Shown here piece after piece: positions 19,648-29,660 of a DNA stretch of 64,000 bases. Below the pieces are notes generated by a model. The model saw only the letters and a program-made list of their open reading frames with translations. It searched no databases and was not told where the DNA came from. Source of the DNA: Lysobacter solisilvae (GTDB lineage: Bacteria > Pseudomonadota > Gammaproteobacteria > Xanthomonadales > Xanthomonadaceae). Both the position numbers and the translations under genes were made by a program. The stretch covers positions 1,178,001-1,242,000 of the forward strand of contig NZ_CP071518.1 of the NCBI RefSeq assembly GCF_016613535.2. Reading direction: 5' to 3'. Position 1 is the stretch's first letter; the number at the start of each line of letters is the position of its first letter.

Positions 19648-20688
19648 CTACCGCGAATACACCCTGTAGCGCAGCGGCTTCACCGCGATCGTGCGCCCCA
19701 CGGCCGGCGTCTCCACGTCGGGCGTCGCGGCCACGTCGAACTCCAGCGTGCGCGACTGACCCGGCAAGTCCAGTTCCAGCGTGATGCGGTCGGCCAGGCG
19801 GTGGGCGGCCAGTACGCGGGCCGGCCAGCCGTCGTGGCCCGGCGCCAGCGACAGGTCGTGGGGCCGCGCGTACAGGCGCGCGGGGCCGTCGGGCAGGTCC
19901 ACCGGCACGCCGAAGCTGGTGTCGCCGGCCAGGAACCGGCCCTGCTCCACCCGCCCGTCCAGCGTGCTGGCGCGGCCGATGAAGTCGAACACGTACTCCG
20001 ATACCGGCGCGCTGTAGATCTCGTCGGGCGTCCCGACCTGTTCGATGCGGCCTTCGCGCAGCACCACGACGCGGTCGGCCAGTTCGAGCGCCTCTTCCTG
20101 GTCGTGGGTCACGAACAGCGTGGTCTGCCCGGTCTGTTCGTGCAGGCGGCGCAGCCAGCGCCGCAGGTCGACCCGCACCTTGGCGTCGAGTGCGCCGAAG
20201 GGTTCGTCGAGCAGCAGCACGGTCGGATCGATCGCCAGCGCGCGCGCCAGGGCGACGCGCTGGCGCTGCCCGCCGGAGAGCTGGTCGGGATAGCGCTCGC
20301 CCAGCTCGGCGAGCTGGATCAGGCCCAGCAGCTCCTCCACGCGGCGCGCGATGGTGGCCTTGTCGGGGCGGCGCGCACGCGGCCGGCTGCGCAGGCCGAA
20401 GGCGATGTTCTCGGCCACGGTCATGTGGCGGAACAACGCGTAGTGCTGGAACACGAAACCCACGTTGCGCTCGCGCAGGCTCAGGCGCGTGGCGTCGGTC
20501 TCGCCGAACAGCACCTGCCCGCGGTCGGCGTGCAGCAGCCCCGCGATCACGCGCAGCAGGGTGGTCTTGCCCGACCCGGACGGGCCGAGCAGGGCGACCA
20601 GTTCGCCCGACGCGATGTCCAGGTCGACCGCGTCCAGCGCGGCGACGTCGCGGTAGCGTTTGCTCAGCTGGCGGATGTGCAGGTCCAT
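19648..20688 (-). CDS. cysA: Sulfate/thiosulfate ABC transporter ATP-binding protein
   Basis: This 346-residue ATPase of the CysAUWP sulfate importer has Walker [12 protein letters not shown] near residues 35-45, Q-loop VFQHYALF, signature [15 protein letters not shown], Walker [13 protein letters not shown], switch [10 protein letters not shown], and a C-terminal TOBE-like regulatory domain. I place the start at 20688, where the ABC domain begins ([12 protein letters not shown]). An in-frame ATG at 20796 would add 36 proline-rich residues and would overlap the stop of a 43-codon frame by ATGA, so the longer form cannot be excluded. It is the last gene of the sbp-cysU-cysW-cysA operon. Confidence 0.94.
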   Translation of the reverse strand: MDLHIRQLSKRYRDVAALDAVDLDIASGELVALLGPSGSGKTTLLRVIAGLLHADRGQVLFGETDATRLSLRERNVGFVFQHYALFRHMTVAENIAFGLRSRPRARRPDKATIARRVEELLGLIQLAELGERYPDQLSGGQRQRVALARALAIDPTVLLLDEPFGALDAKVRVDLRRWLRRLHEQTGQTTLFVTHDQEEALELADRVVVLREGRIEQVGTPDEIYSAPVSEYVFDFIGRASTLDGRVEQGRFLAGDTSFGVPVDLPDGPARLYARPHDLSLAPGHDGWPARVLAAHRLADRITLELDLPGQSRTLEFDVAATPDVETPAVGRTIAVKPLRYRVYSR

Positions 20689-20792
20689 CCCGCGCGCCTT
20701 GTGGGGGGGCGGCACCTGTTGTACCAGCCCGCCCCCGCCCGGCGCATGAGGGTGGCGGGGAGGCTGCGGGGTGACGGGAAGGCGGACGACGT

Positions 20793-20924
20793 TCATCGGC
20801 GGGACTCGAAAGGGAAGGTGCGCGAGGGCGTCGCGTAGCCGCGGCGGCAGGTCGCGTCGCCGGAGCAGGCGGCCGCCGGCGGCTGGCTGCCGGCCGGCGG
20901 GGGGAGGAATGCGGCCGACGTCAT
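20793..20924 (-). CDS. Possible 43-residue coupled small protein between cysW and cysA
   Basis: A short frame starts at ATG 20924, which overlaps the cysW stop, and ends in TGA overlapping an in-frame upstream ATG of cysA at 20796. The product ([14 protein letters not shown] at the N-terminus) is rich in Ala, Pro and Ser with two cysteines and no known domain. Its only support is the exact overlap at both ends, a pattern typical of translational coupling. It may be a coupling cistron rather than a functional protein, or a chance open frame in GC-rich DNA. Confidence 0.3.
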   Translation of the reverse strand: MTSAAFLPPPAGSQPPAAACSGDATCRRGYATPSRTFPFESRR

Positions 20925-21802
20925 CAGTGCCTCCGGTGGGTACGCGCCAGCGCATCGCCGTGGCGCGACTCCAGCCAGAACTTCACCAGCAGCGTGACCA
21001 GCGCCATGCCCGCCAGCAGCGAGGCGACCGCGAACGCGGCGGTGGCGCCGTCGAACTGCTTGTAGAGCACCTCGATGTGCAGCGGCAGCGTATTGGTCTT
21101 GCCCTGGATGTGGCCGGACACCACCGACACCGCGCCGAACTCGCCCATCGCGCGGGCGGTGCACAGCAGCACGCCGTACAGCAGGCCCCACTTGATGTTG
21201 GGCAGGGTGACGCGGCGGAACATCGTCCACGCGCCCGCGCCGAGCGAGCGCGCCGCCAGTTCCTCGTCGGCGCCCTGCTGTTCCATCAGTGGGATCAGCT
21301 CGCGCACGACCAGCGGGAAGGTGATGAACAGCGTCGCCAGCACGATGCCGGGCGGCGCGAACAGGATCTTCAGCCCGACCTGGTTCAACCAGTCGGCGAA
21401 CCAGCCGTGGGTGGGGCTGAACAACAGCACCAGGCACAGGCCGGCGACCACCGGCGATACGGCGAAGGGCAGGTCGACCAGCGACAGCAGCACGCGCTTG
21501 CCGCGGAAGTCGAAGCGCGTGACGGCCCAGGCCATCAGCAGGCCGAAGACGGCATTGACCGGCACCACGACGGCGGCGGTGAGCAGGGTGAGCTTCAGCG
21601 CGGCGAACGCATCGGGTTCGACCAGCGCATTGGCCCAGACCGCCAGCCCCTTCTCGAAGGCGGCGCCCAGCAGCATGGCCAGCGGCATCAGCAGCAGCAG
21701 CGCCAGCAGGGCGACGGCCAGCGCGGTCAGCAGCCAGCGCAGCCAGCGCGGCTCGGCCAGCGCGTCGCGGTCGTCCGATGCGATGACGGTGCGCTCAGCC
21801 AC
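20924..21802 (-). CDS. cysW: Sulfate ABC transporter permease CysW
   Basis: This 292-residue inner-membrane permease has six predicted membrane segments. The ABC permease EAA loop is visible as [22 protein letters not shown]. CysW-type landmarks are [25 protein letters not shown] and [21 protein letters not shown]. It pairs with CysU to form the channel for sulfate and thiosulfate. Its start overlaps the 3' end of cysU by eight bases (21795-21802), so the two are co-translated. Confidence 0.95.
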   Translation of the reverse strand: MAERTVIASDDRDALAEPRWLRWLLTALAVALLALLLLMPLAMLLGAAFEKGLAVWANALVEPDAFAALKLTLLTAAVVVPVNAVFGLLMAWAVTRFDFRGKRVLLSLVDLPFAVSPVVAGLCLVLLFSPTHGWFADWLNQVGLKILFAPPGIVLATLFITFPLVVRELIPLMEQQGADEELAARSLGAGAWTMFRRVTLPNIKWGLLYGVLLCTARAMGEFGAVSVVSGHIQGKTNTLPLHIEVLYKQFDGATAAFAVASLLAGMALVTLLVKFWLESRHGDALARTHRRH

Positions 21803-22658
21803 GGCCCTGTTTCCTGCGCTCGTGGGCGAACAGCAGCGGCACGGCGTTGATCACCAGCAGGCAGACGAAGGACATGCCCAGCAGCAGTGCGGCGATGGCG
21901 ACCGCACCGGGGATGTTGCTTTCCTCCAGGCGGATGGTGATCAGCAGCGGGGCGATCTCGGTGCGGTAGGGCAGGTTGCCGGCGATGAAGATCACCGAGC
22001 CGAACTCGCCCAGCGCGCGCGCGAAGGCCAGCGAGAAGCCGGTCAGCAGCGCGGGCGCCAGTTCGGGCAGCACCACCCGCCGCAGCGTGGTCAGTCGCGA
22101 CGCGCCCAGCGAGGCGGCGGCTTCCTCCTGTTCGCGGCCCAGCGCTTCCAGCACCGGCTGCACCGTGCGCACGGCGAACGGCAGGCCGACGAACACCAGC
22201 GCGACGACGATGCCGACGGGGGTGTAGGCGACCTTCAGCCCCAGCGGCTCGGTGATGCGTCCCACCCAGCCGTTGCCGGCGTAGATCGCCGTCAGCGCGA
22301 TGCCCGCCACGGCCGTGGGCAGCGCGAAGGGCAGGTCGACCAGCGCGTCGAGCAGGCGCCGGCCCGGGAACCGGTAGCGCACGAGCACCCAGGCCACCAG
22401 CGCGCCGACTACCAGCGCCACCAGCGCCGCGGCGAGCGACGCGCCGAAGCTCAGCTTGATCGAGGCCTGCACGCGCTCGTCCTTGATCGCGCGCAGCCAG
22501 CCTTCGGCGCCGAGCCCCGCCGCGTGCACCGCCAGCGCCGCCAGCGGCAGCAGCACCACCACGCCCAGCCAGGCCATGCCCAGGCCCAGGCTCAGGCCGA
22601 AGCCGGGCAGCGGCGAGGGGCCGCGGCGTGCGTGCAGGGGCAGGGCGAGCGTGCTCAT
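21795..22658 (-). CDS. cysT: Sulfate ABC transporter permease CysT/CysU
   Basis: This 287-residue partner permease shows FPGRRLLDALVDLPFALPTAVAGIAL, the EAA loop EEAAASLGASRLTTLRRVVLPE, and GEFGSVIFIAGNLPYRTEIAPLLI, which together mark CysT/CysU. Start ATG 22658 is the best candidate, as upstream in-frame sequence overlaps the sulfate-binding-protein gene. It lies 25 bp downstream of the binding-protein stop and overlaps cysW. Confidence 0.95.
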   Translation of the reverse strand: MSTLALPLHARRGPSPLPGFGLSLGLGMAWLGVVVLLPLAALAVHAAGLGAEGWLRAIKDERVQASIKLSFGASLAAALVALVVGALVAWVLVRYRFPGRRLLDALVDLPFALPTAVAGIALTAIYAGNGWVGRITEPLGLKVAYTPVGIVVALVFVGLPFAVRTVQPVLEALGREQEEAAASLGASRLTTLRRVVLPELAPALLTGFSLAFARALGEFGSVIFIAGNLPYRTEIAPLLITIRLEESNIPGAVAIAALLLGMSFVCLLVINAVPLLFAHERRKQGRG

Positions 22659-22683
22659 CGCGATGGCAGGACCGGACGCGCGC

Positions 22684-23742
22684 TCAGCGCGGCCGGTAGA
22701 TGCGGTCGAAGAAGCCGCCGTCGGCGAAATGCGCGGCCTGCGCCTTCGCCCAGCCGCCGAACGCGCCGTCGATGGTGACCTGGGTGACCTGCACGAAGCG
22801 GGCACGCTCGGCGGCGGGGACCTTGTCCGGCTCGGACGGACGGAAGTGGTGACGCGCGGCCAGGCGCTGGCCCTGCGGCGAATAGAGGAAGCGCAGGTAG
22901 GCCTCGGCCTGCGCCCGCGTGCCGTGCGCATCGACGTTCCTGTCGACCAGCGCCACCGGCGGCTCGGCGCGGATGCTGACCGAGGGCACGACGATCTCGT
23001 AGCGCCCGCGGGCCTGCTCGCTGGCCAGCGTGAGCAGGGCTTCGTTCTCCCACGCGATCAGCACATCGCCGATGCCGCGCTCGACGAAGGTCGTCGTCGA
23101 GCCGCGCGCGCCGGTGTCGAGCACCGGCACGTTGCCGAACAGGCGGGTGAGGAAGTCGAGCACCTTGGCGCCGTCGCGGTATTCGCGCGAGGCCCACGCC
23201 CACGCCGCCAGGTAGTTCCAGCGCGCGCCGCCGGAGGTCTTGGGATTGGGCGTGATCACCGCCACGCCGTCGCGCGCCAGGTCGTTCCAGTCGCGGATCT
23301 TCTTCGGGTTGCCCTTGCGCACCAGGAACACGATGGTCGAGGTGTACGGAGCGCTGTTGTGCGGCAGGCGCGACTGCCAGTTCTGCGGCAGCAGGCCCTG
23401 CTTGGCGATGGTGTCGATGTCGGCCGCCAGCGCGAGGGTGACCACGTCGGCCTCCAGCCCGTCCACCACCGACCGCGCCTGCTTGCCCGACCCGCCGTGC
23501 GAGGTGCGCACCTTCACGCCATGGCCGGTGTCCTTGCGCCACTGCGCGGTGAAGGCCGCGTTGACGTCGGTGTAGAACTCGCGCGTCGGGTCATAGGAGA
23601 CATTGAGCAGCTCCGGCTCCTTGGCCGACGCGCCCCACGCCACGCCCAATGCGAGCAGCAGCAGCGCGGCGCGGGCGGCCAGGCCCGGGCGCGGGCCCGG
23701 GCGCGGAATCAGCCCGCCGGGCGAGCGGAAGGCGCGCTTCAC
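22684..23742 (-). CDS. sbp: Periplasmic sulfate-binding protein
   Basis: This is the first gene of the sulfate import operon. The mature region begins [17 protein letters not shown], and the signatures [39 protein letters not shown] and AWENEA are those of sulfate-binding proteins (Sbp/CysP). No suitable ATG precedes the signal peptide. The GTG at 23742 gives [14 protein letters not shown] followed by a hydrophobic stretch and an A-S-A type cleavage site (352 residues). A 15-codon frame starting at an upstream ATG ends in a TGA overlapping this GTG, which may couple translation. The start is less certain than the family. Confidence 0.9.
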   Translation of the reverse strand: MKRAFRSPGGLIPRPGPRPGLAARAALLLLALGVAWGASAKEPELLNVSYDPTREFYTDVNAAFTAQWRKDTGHGVKVRTSHGGSGKQARSVVDGLEADVVTLALAADIDTIAKQGLLPQNWQSRLPHNSAPYTSTIVFLVRKGNPKKIRDWNDLARDGVAVITPNPKTSGGARWNYLAAWAWASREYRDGAKVLDFLTRLFGNVPVLDTGARGSTTTFVERGIGDVLIAWENEALLTLASEQARGRYEIVVPSVSIRAEPPVALVDRNVDAHGTRAQAEAYLRFLYSPQGQRLAARHHFRPSEPDKVPAAERARFVQVTQVTIDGAFGGWAKAQAAHFADGGFFDRIYRPR

Positions 23743-24093
23743 CCGCGCACCGGGGGGCGGAGGATGGCGGTCGACAGTGGGGTCATGGCGGGCTCCGGGT
23801 CGCATCCATGTGGGAGGCGCGAACCAGCCTGACGCAGCGGCTGTAAAGGTCCGGTTAGCCGTCGGGCGAGGATCGCGGGCGGCTGCGGACGATGAGTGCG
23901 CCGGGAAGGCGGCGCGGGCGGGCGCGGCAAGGGGGGCGGGCATCGTGGACGTCCGGCGGTTGGGGAGGCCCACAGTGGCCACGCGTCCGCGGGGACGGAA
24001 ACGGCCATGCCTCATCTGGATATGCCCGCTGCGCATGCCGCGGCGGGCCGGGCCGACCGGGCCCGTGGGCCTGCCGGCGTCCAGGGTGGCTGT
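23743..24093. other. Upstream region of the sulfate operon
   Basis: These 351 bp lie between the sulfate-binding-protein start and the 21-bp repeat array. They should hold the operon promoter, and in most relatives a CysB site, but I cannot point to convincing -35/-10 boxes or operator. Open frames across it are low-complexity and unsupported. Confidence 0.4.
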
Positions 24094-24345
24094 CTAATTT
24101 TTGTCCGCCAGCTACCAAAAAAGACTCGCGAGCGTCTGATTTTTGGACGCTCGCGTCCGGAAAAGACACGCTCGCGTCCCGAAAAGACACGCCGCCGAGT
24201 GATTTTTGGACGCGCGCGTCCCGAAACGAGACGCTCGCGTCCAAAAAAGACACGCTCGCGTCCAGAAATCAGACGCGAGCGTCCAGAAAAGACACGCTCG
24301 CGGGCAAAAAAGAGTAGCTCGCGAGTCTTTTTTGGACGGCGGGTT
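24094..24345. repeat. 21-bp tandem array of 12 units with phased A/T tracts
   Basis: Twelve units of exactly 21 bp, with no insertion or deletion, run from 24094 to 24345 (starts at 24094, 24115, 24136 and so on). Each has an A- or T-tract of 4-6 bases in its first half and a GC-rich second half close to GACACGCTCGCGT. Many copies form the short hairpin GGACG-CTCG-CGTCC. Every frame on both strands is largely open and reads as heptapeptide repeats (e.g. SRPEKTR on plus), a by-product of the 21-bp period. Because 21 bp is two helical turns, the tracts lie on one face of the helix and should bend the DNA. It sits between the divergent sulfate operon and the peptide-transporter genes. Confidence 0.9.
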
Positions 24346-24406
24346 GCCACTTCCCAGGACCCGCGCACCGCCACCGGGCGCGCCGGGCCGCCGTTAAGAT
24401 GCCGCG

Positions 24407-25239
24407 ATGCTGCCCACGTCCCGACCGCTGCCGCCGCTGGCACGCACCTGCCTGCTGGTGCTGGCGGCGCTGGCCGCGGTGTGCTGGCTCGGCCCCTGGC
24501 TGACCGGGTTCGATCCGCACGCCCCGGACTGGAACGCGCTGTCGGTGCGGCCGGGCGTGGCGGGCCACGGTTTCGGCACCGACGCCATCGGCCGTGACGT
24601 GTTCGCGCGCACGCTGGCCGGAGGGCGCCTGTCGCTCACTGTCGGCCTGCTGGCCAGCGTGGTCGCGCTGGTGATCGGCGTGGGTTACGGCGCCGTCGCC
24701 GGCCTGGCCGGGGGGCGCGTGGAGCGGGCGATGGTGCGGGTGCTCGACGTGTTCAGCGCCCTGCCGTTCCTGCTGGTGGTCATCCTGCTGCTGACCCTGT
24801 TCGAGCGTTCCCTCGGCCTGTTGCTGGCCGCGATCGGCGGCTACGTCTGGATCGACCTGGCGCGGGTGATGCGCGCCGAGGCCGCGCGCCTGCGCGAAGC
24901 CCCCTTCGTGCTGGCCGCCCGCGCCGCGGGCGCCAGCTTCCGCCAGCGGCTGCACTGGCACGTGCTGCCGCACCTGCTGCCGCTGGCCTTCGTCTACCTG
25001 GGACTGATCCTGCCGCAGGCCATCCTGGTCGAGAGCTTCCTGGGGTTCCTGGGCCTGAGCGTGGACGAGCCCTCCGCCAGCTGGGGCACCCTGCTCAGCG
25101 AAGGCGTGCAGGAGCTGGACAGCGCGCCGTGGACGCTGCTGTTCCCGGCCGTGTTCCTGGTGACGACCCTGGCGGCCTTCCAGTTCCTCGGCGACGGCCT
25201 GCGCGACTGGCTCGACGTGCGCGACACGGGCACGACCGC

Positions 25240-25243
<4 letters not shown>
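24407..25243 (+). CDS. OppC/DppC-like ABC transporter permease
   Basis: This 278-residue inner-membrane permease of the peptide/nickel (Opp/Dpp) family has the N-terminal signature GFGTDAIGRDVFARTLAGGRLS near residues 55-75, about six membrane segments, and the EAA loop REAPFVLAARAAGASFRQRL. Oligopeptide or dipeptide uptake is the usual role. TAAGAT at 24395-24400 stands six bases before the ATG with no Shine-Dalgarno, so the transcript may be leaderless. The stop overlaps the GTG start of the ATPase gene. The normal partners, an OppB permease and a binding protein, are not in this window. Confidence 0.9.
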
Positions 25244-26800
<1,557 letters not shown>

Positions 26801-26816
26801 GACGCCGGAGCCGGCG

Positions 26817-27066
26817 TCAGATCAGGCCGCCGCCCAGGGTCAGGCGCCACATCGCCACGATGACGACGATGCCGTTGAGCACCAGTCCGGCCTTGGCGCG
26901 GCCGCGGTTTTCCCGGGCGGGTCACCGCGATGGCGATCGCGGCGATGATCGCGCCGACGGCGGCGAAGGGAATCAGCAGCCAGTTGGTGATGCCGATCAG
27001 CGGGATGAGTGCGATCACCATCCAGACCATCGCGATGATGCCCCACAGCAGGCTGACCAGTCCCAT
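26817..27066 (-). pseudogene. Small membrane protein of unknown function, interrupted by one extra base
   Basis: ATG 27066 (with GGAGA upstream) gives MGLVSLLWGIIAMVWMVIAL, a protein with two membrane segments. The frame breaks in the C-run 26912-26914 (tCCCGGGcg). Removing one base restores TRPENRGRAKAGLVLNGIVV and a hydrophobic C-terminus ending at 26817 (82 residues). Similar short proteins with the ENRGRAKAGLVLNG motif occur, as far as I recall, across Xanthomonadaceae. The restored tail is so protein-like that a sequencing error is the best explanation. Confidence 0.7.
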
Positions 27067-27161
27067 CGATGCTTCTCCAGCGCAGGCCGCGGCGCGGCCG
27101 ATGCCGACACGATGCGGCCAGCGGGCCACGGGTTCAAGCCAACGTTAGGCAGGGTCGGGGC

Positions 27162-28169
27162 TCAAGCGCCGTGCGACCCGTCGATCTCCACCCGCAGCTC
27201 GCGGCGGCAGATCGCCGCGTGCAGGACGACGTAGCGGACCTGCGGGTCCAGCCGCGTGCGCAGCTGCTCGGCGACGGCGGCCATCTCGTCGTGCTCGCGC
27301 ACGTACACCTTGAGCACCGTGCCGGCGCCCATGTGCGGCGGCAGCTCCGGGCGCAGCGCATGGGCGGTGGCCAGCAGCGTGTCCAGGTTGACCAGGGTTT
27401 CCTCGAGCTGCGCGCTCACCGATTCGGCGTGGCGCGACTCGTGGCCGACCACCGCGGCGGTGCCCGAGATCAGCAGCGGCACCTGCGCGCTGGAGGGCAG
27501 CATGCCGCGGGCGAAACTCGGCGGCTGCGGGCCGTACTGGCGCGGATAGCGGTAGGCGCTGATCTGGCGCGGGTTCTCCAGCGGGGTGCCGGGCGTGCGC
27601 GCGGCCAGCCAGTACACCAGCAGGCGACGGACGTCATCGCTGCGGCCGACCGCGGTGGCGGCGGGCAGGGCGTGGGGATCGAACTCGCCCAGGCCGCGGG
27701 CGCGGCCCACGCAGAACACGCGGTAGCGTTCGGCATCCCCGTCGCCGTGGGTGATGCCGTCCAGGTAGTTCCAGATGCGCAGCAGGTGCGGATAGCCGCG
27801 GGCGCGGGTGAAGGCGACGAGCTGTTCGTAGATCCGGCGCGAGGTGACCTCGATCTCGCCGTTGTCGGCCTCCACCGCGCCTTCGTCCAGTTCGATCACG
27901 CCGAACTGCAGCGCGCCGTCCTGCGACCACGCGATGTCGCCTTCGCGACCGGACTCCACCGGGCCCTGGCCCCGCCAGATCTCCAGCGGCGCCGGGCCCT
28001 GCGGCTGCAGGCCGACGCGCAGGTAGCGCGGGTCCGCGTGCTGCGGCGCCTGGTCGCCGAAACCGAACACCGCCAGCACGTCATCGCCGGCGAGTGCGCG
28101 CGCGGGCGTGGTGTCCTGGTAATCCACGTGCAGCCGGGCCGGCAGCACCAGCGATTCGGCCGCGCTCAT
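27162..28169 (-). CDS. xanB2: XanB2-like chorismatase / 3-hydroxybenzoate synthase
   Basis: This 335-residue protein resembles the pteridine-dependent-dioxygenase-like chorismatases (XanB2, FkbO, Hyg5), which cleave chorismate to 3- and/or 4-hydroxybenzoate; in Xanthomonas this feeds xanthomonadin and ubiquinone. Family landmarks are RIWNYLDGITHGDGDAERY, FCVGRARG, GTAAVVGHESRH near residue 240, and the C-terminal CRRELRVEIDGSH with the conserved glutamate thought to act in catalysis. ATG 28169 overlaps the stop of the upstream flavoprotein gene (ATGA), so both are on one mRNA. It is the clearest marker that this locus makes an aryl polyene. Confidence 0.92.
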   Translation of the reverse strand: MSAAESLVLPARLHVDYQDTTPARALAGDDVLAVFGFGDQAPQHADPRYLRVGLQPQGPAPLEIWRGQGPVESGREGDIAWSQDGALQFGVIELDEGAVEADNGEIEVTSRRIYEQLVAFTRARGYPHLLRIWNYLDGITHGDGDAERYRVFCVGRARGLGEFDPHALPAATAVGRSDDVRRLLVYWLAARTPGTPLENPRQISAYRYPRQYGPQPPSFARGMLPSSAQVPLLISGTAAVVGHESRHAESVSAQLEETLVNLDTLLATAHALRPELPPHMGAGTVLKVYVREHDEMAAVAEQLRTRLDPQVRYVVLHAAICRRELRVEIDGSHGA

Positions 28170-29566
28170 CGGCCGGCCTCGGCATCGACGGCCACATGCA
28201 GGGTGTCGCCGCTGAACTTCGTGCGCGCCGCGCGCCGCCGTTCCAGCCGGCTGCGCAGCGCCGCCGGGGCCAGGCGCAGCGCGGTGAGGGCATAGATCAG
28301 CCGGAAGACGCGCAGGCGCCACAACACGGGCCGCGCCTGGAACACATCACCGGCCAGCATCGACACCACCGCTTCCTCGACGCGCAGCAGGTTGCGCGGA
28401 TCGTTGAACAGCCGCTTCATCGGCGGCGCCGTGAAGCGGTAGATGAACCACTTGAACTCATCCAGGCCCGCGTCCAGGTGCCGCGCGAACGCGCGCAGCA
28501 GCGCCGGCTCGCGGGCGGGCTCGCGCAGCGCGGCGTCGACCGCGTCGGCGCCCCGCTGCGCGCCGTGCATGGCCAGGAATACCCCGGAGGAGAACATCGG
28601 ATCGACGAAGCTGTAGGCGTCGCCGAGCATCAGCCAGCCCGGGCCGTGCATGCGGGTGCACTCGTAGGCGTAGTTGCCGGTGGCGTGCACCGGCGCGACA
28701 CGCGTGGCGCCGTGCATGCGGGCCTTGATGGGCGCGATCGAGTCCAGCGCGCGCATCAGGAAGGCTTCGGTGTCGCCGCGGCGCTGCTTGAGCAGCTCCG
28801 GGGAGCACACCAGGCCCACGCTGGTCACGTTGTCGCGCAGCGGGATCAGCCAGGCCCAGCCATGCTCATGCCGGCAGATGGTGACGTTGCCGGCGTCGTC
28901 GCCCTCGCGGCGCACGACGCCGCGGAAATGGCTGAAGACCGCCGCGGAGGCGTGCAGCGCGTTGCGGCGCTTGAGCTTGAGCTGGCTTCCCAGCAGCGTG
29001 TCGCGGCCGCTGGCGTCCAGGACGAAGCGCGCCTGCACCTGCAGCGCATGGCCGTCGGCGGTGCGGGCGTGGGCCACGTGCGGGCGGCCGGCCGGGTCGA
29101 ACTCGACACGCTCGACGGCCACGCGTTCGCGCGCATCCACGCCGTTCTCGCGCGCATTCTCGAACAGGACCTGGTCGAACTCCTCGCGCTTGACCTGGAA
29201 GGCGTAGCCGGCGCCCGGCCGCAACGTGCGGTCGAAGCGGAAGACGTTGTAGCGCTCGTCGTTGACCGGGAAGTCGGCGCCACGCTTCACCACGCCGATC
29301 GCGTGCACGCGGTCGAGCACGCCCAGCTGCTCCAGGATCGGCGTGCCCATCGGCAGCAGCGATTCGCCGATGTGGAAGCGCGGGTGGGCGTCCTTCTCCA
29401 GCATCAGCACGCGCCAGCCCTTGCGGGCCAGCAGGGTGGCCGCCGTGGAGCCGGCGGGGCCACCGCCGATCACGAGCACGTCGGTCTGGATCACCTGGGG
29501 GGGCTGGACGGCGCCGTGCGCGCCCTGCGGGATATCCGCCTGCCCGTGGTGTTGCTGGTCAGTCAT
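28166..29566 (-). CDS. Flavin-dependent halogenase-like oxidoreductase 1 (pigment locus)
   Basis: FAD-binding GGGPAGSTAA lies near residues 34-43. GESLLP follows near residue 67, a VKRGADF lysine (about residue 95) stands where related halogenases carry their catalytic lysine, and GWAWLIP near residue 236 is the W-x-W-x-I-P halogenase signature. I chose ATG 29566 (466 residues). The ATG at 29575 lies within the -10-like TATCAT (29574-29579), which is seven bases before 29566. The tandem neighbour also begins MTD and has the same promoter context. Xanthomonadins can carry bromine, so halogenation is plausible, but a ring hydroxylase role is possible. Confidence 0.8.
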   Translation of the reverse strand: MTDQQHHGQADIPQGAHGAVQPPQVIQTDVLVIGGGPAGSTAATLLARKGWRVLMLEKDAHPRFHIGESLLPMGTPILEQLGVLDRVHAIGVVKRGADFPVNDERYNVFRFDRTLRPGAGYAFQVKREEFDQVLFENARENGVDARERVAVERVEFDPAGRPHVAHARTADGHALQVQARFVLDASGRDTLLGSQLKLKRRNALHASAAVFSHFRGVVRREGDDAGNVTICRHEHGWAWLIPLRDNVTSVGLVCSPELLKQRRGDTEAFLMRALDSIAPIKARMHGATRVAPVHATGNYAYECTRMHGPGWLMLGDAYSFVDPMFSSGVFLAMHGAQRGADAVDAALREPAREPALLRAFARHLDAGLDEFKWFIYRFTAPPMKRLFNDPRNLLRVEEAVVSMLAGDVFQARPVLWRLRVFRLIYALTALRLAPAALRSRLERRRAARTKFSGDTLHVAVDAEAGR

Positions 29567-29660
29567 TGTCGCCATGATATCGGCTGGAAATTCGGTCGCG
29601 TCCGCTACCGGGCCACGCGTGCTGAACGGTTGCCGCAGGCAGGCCCGCGGCGCGCGGACG

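Noticed and set aside
19595..19651. Inverted repeat GTAGGTGA / TCACCTAC between hemB and cysA
   Set aside because: The arms are only 8 bp, about 40 bp apart, and one overlaps the cysA stop; this is expected by chance and does not look like a terminator.
24094..24345. 21-bp array as a CRISPR
   Set aside because: There are no alternating unique spacers; the whole 21-bp unit repeats without gaps and there are no cas genes nearby.
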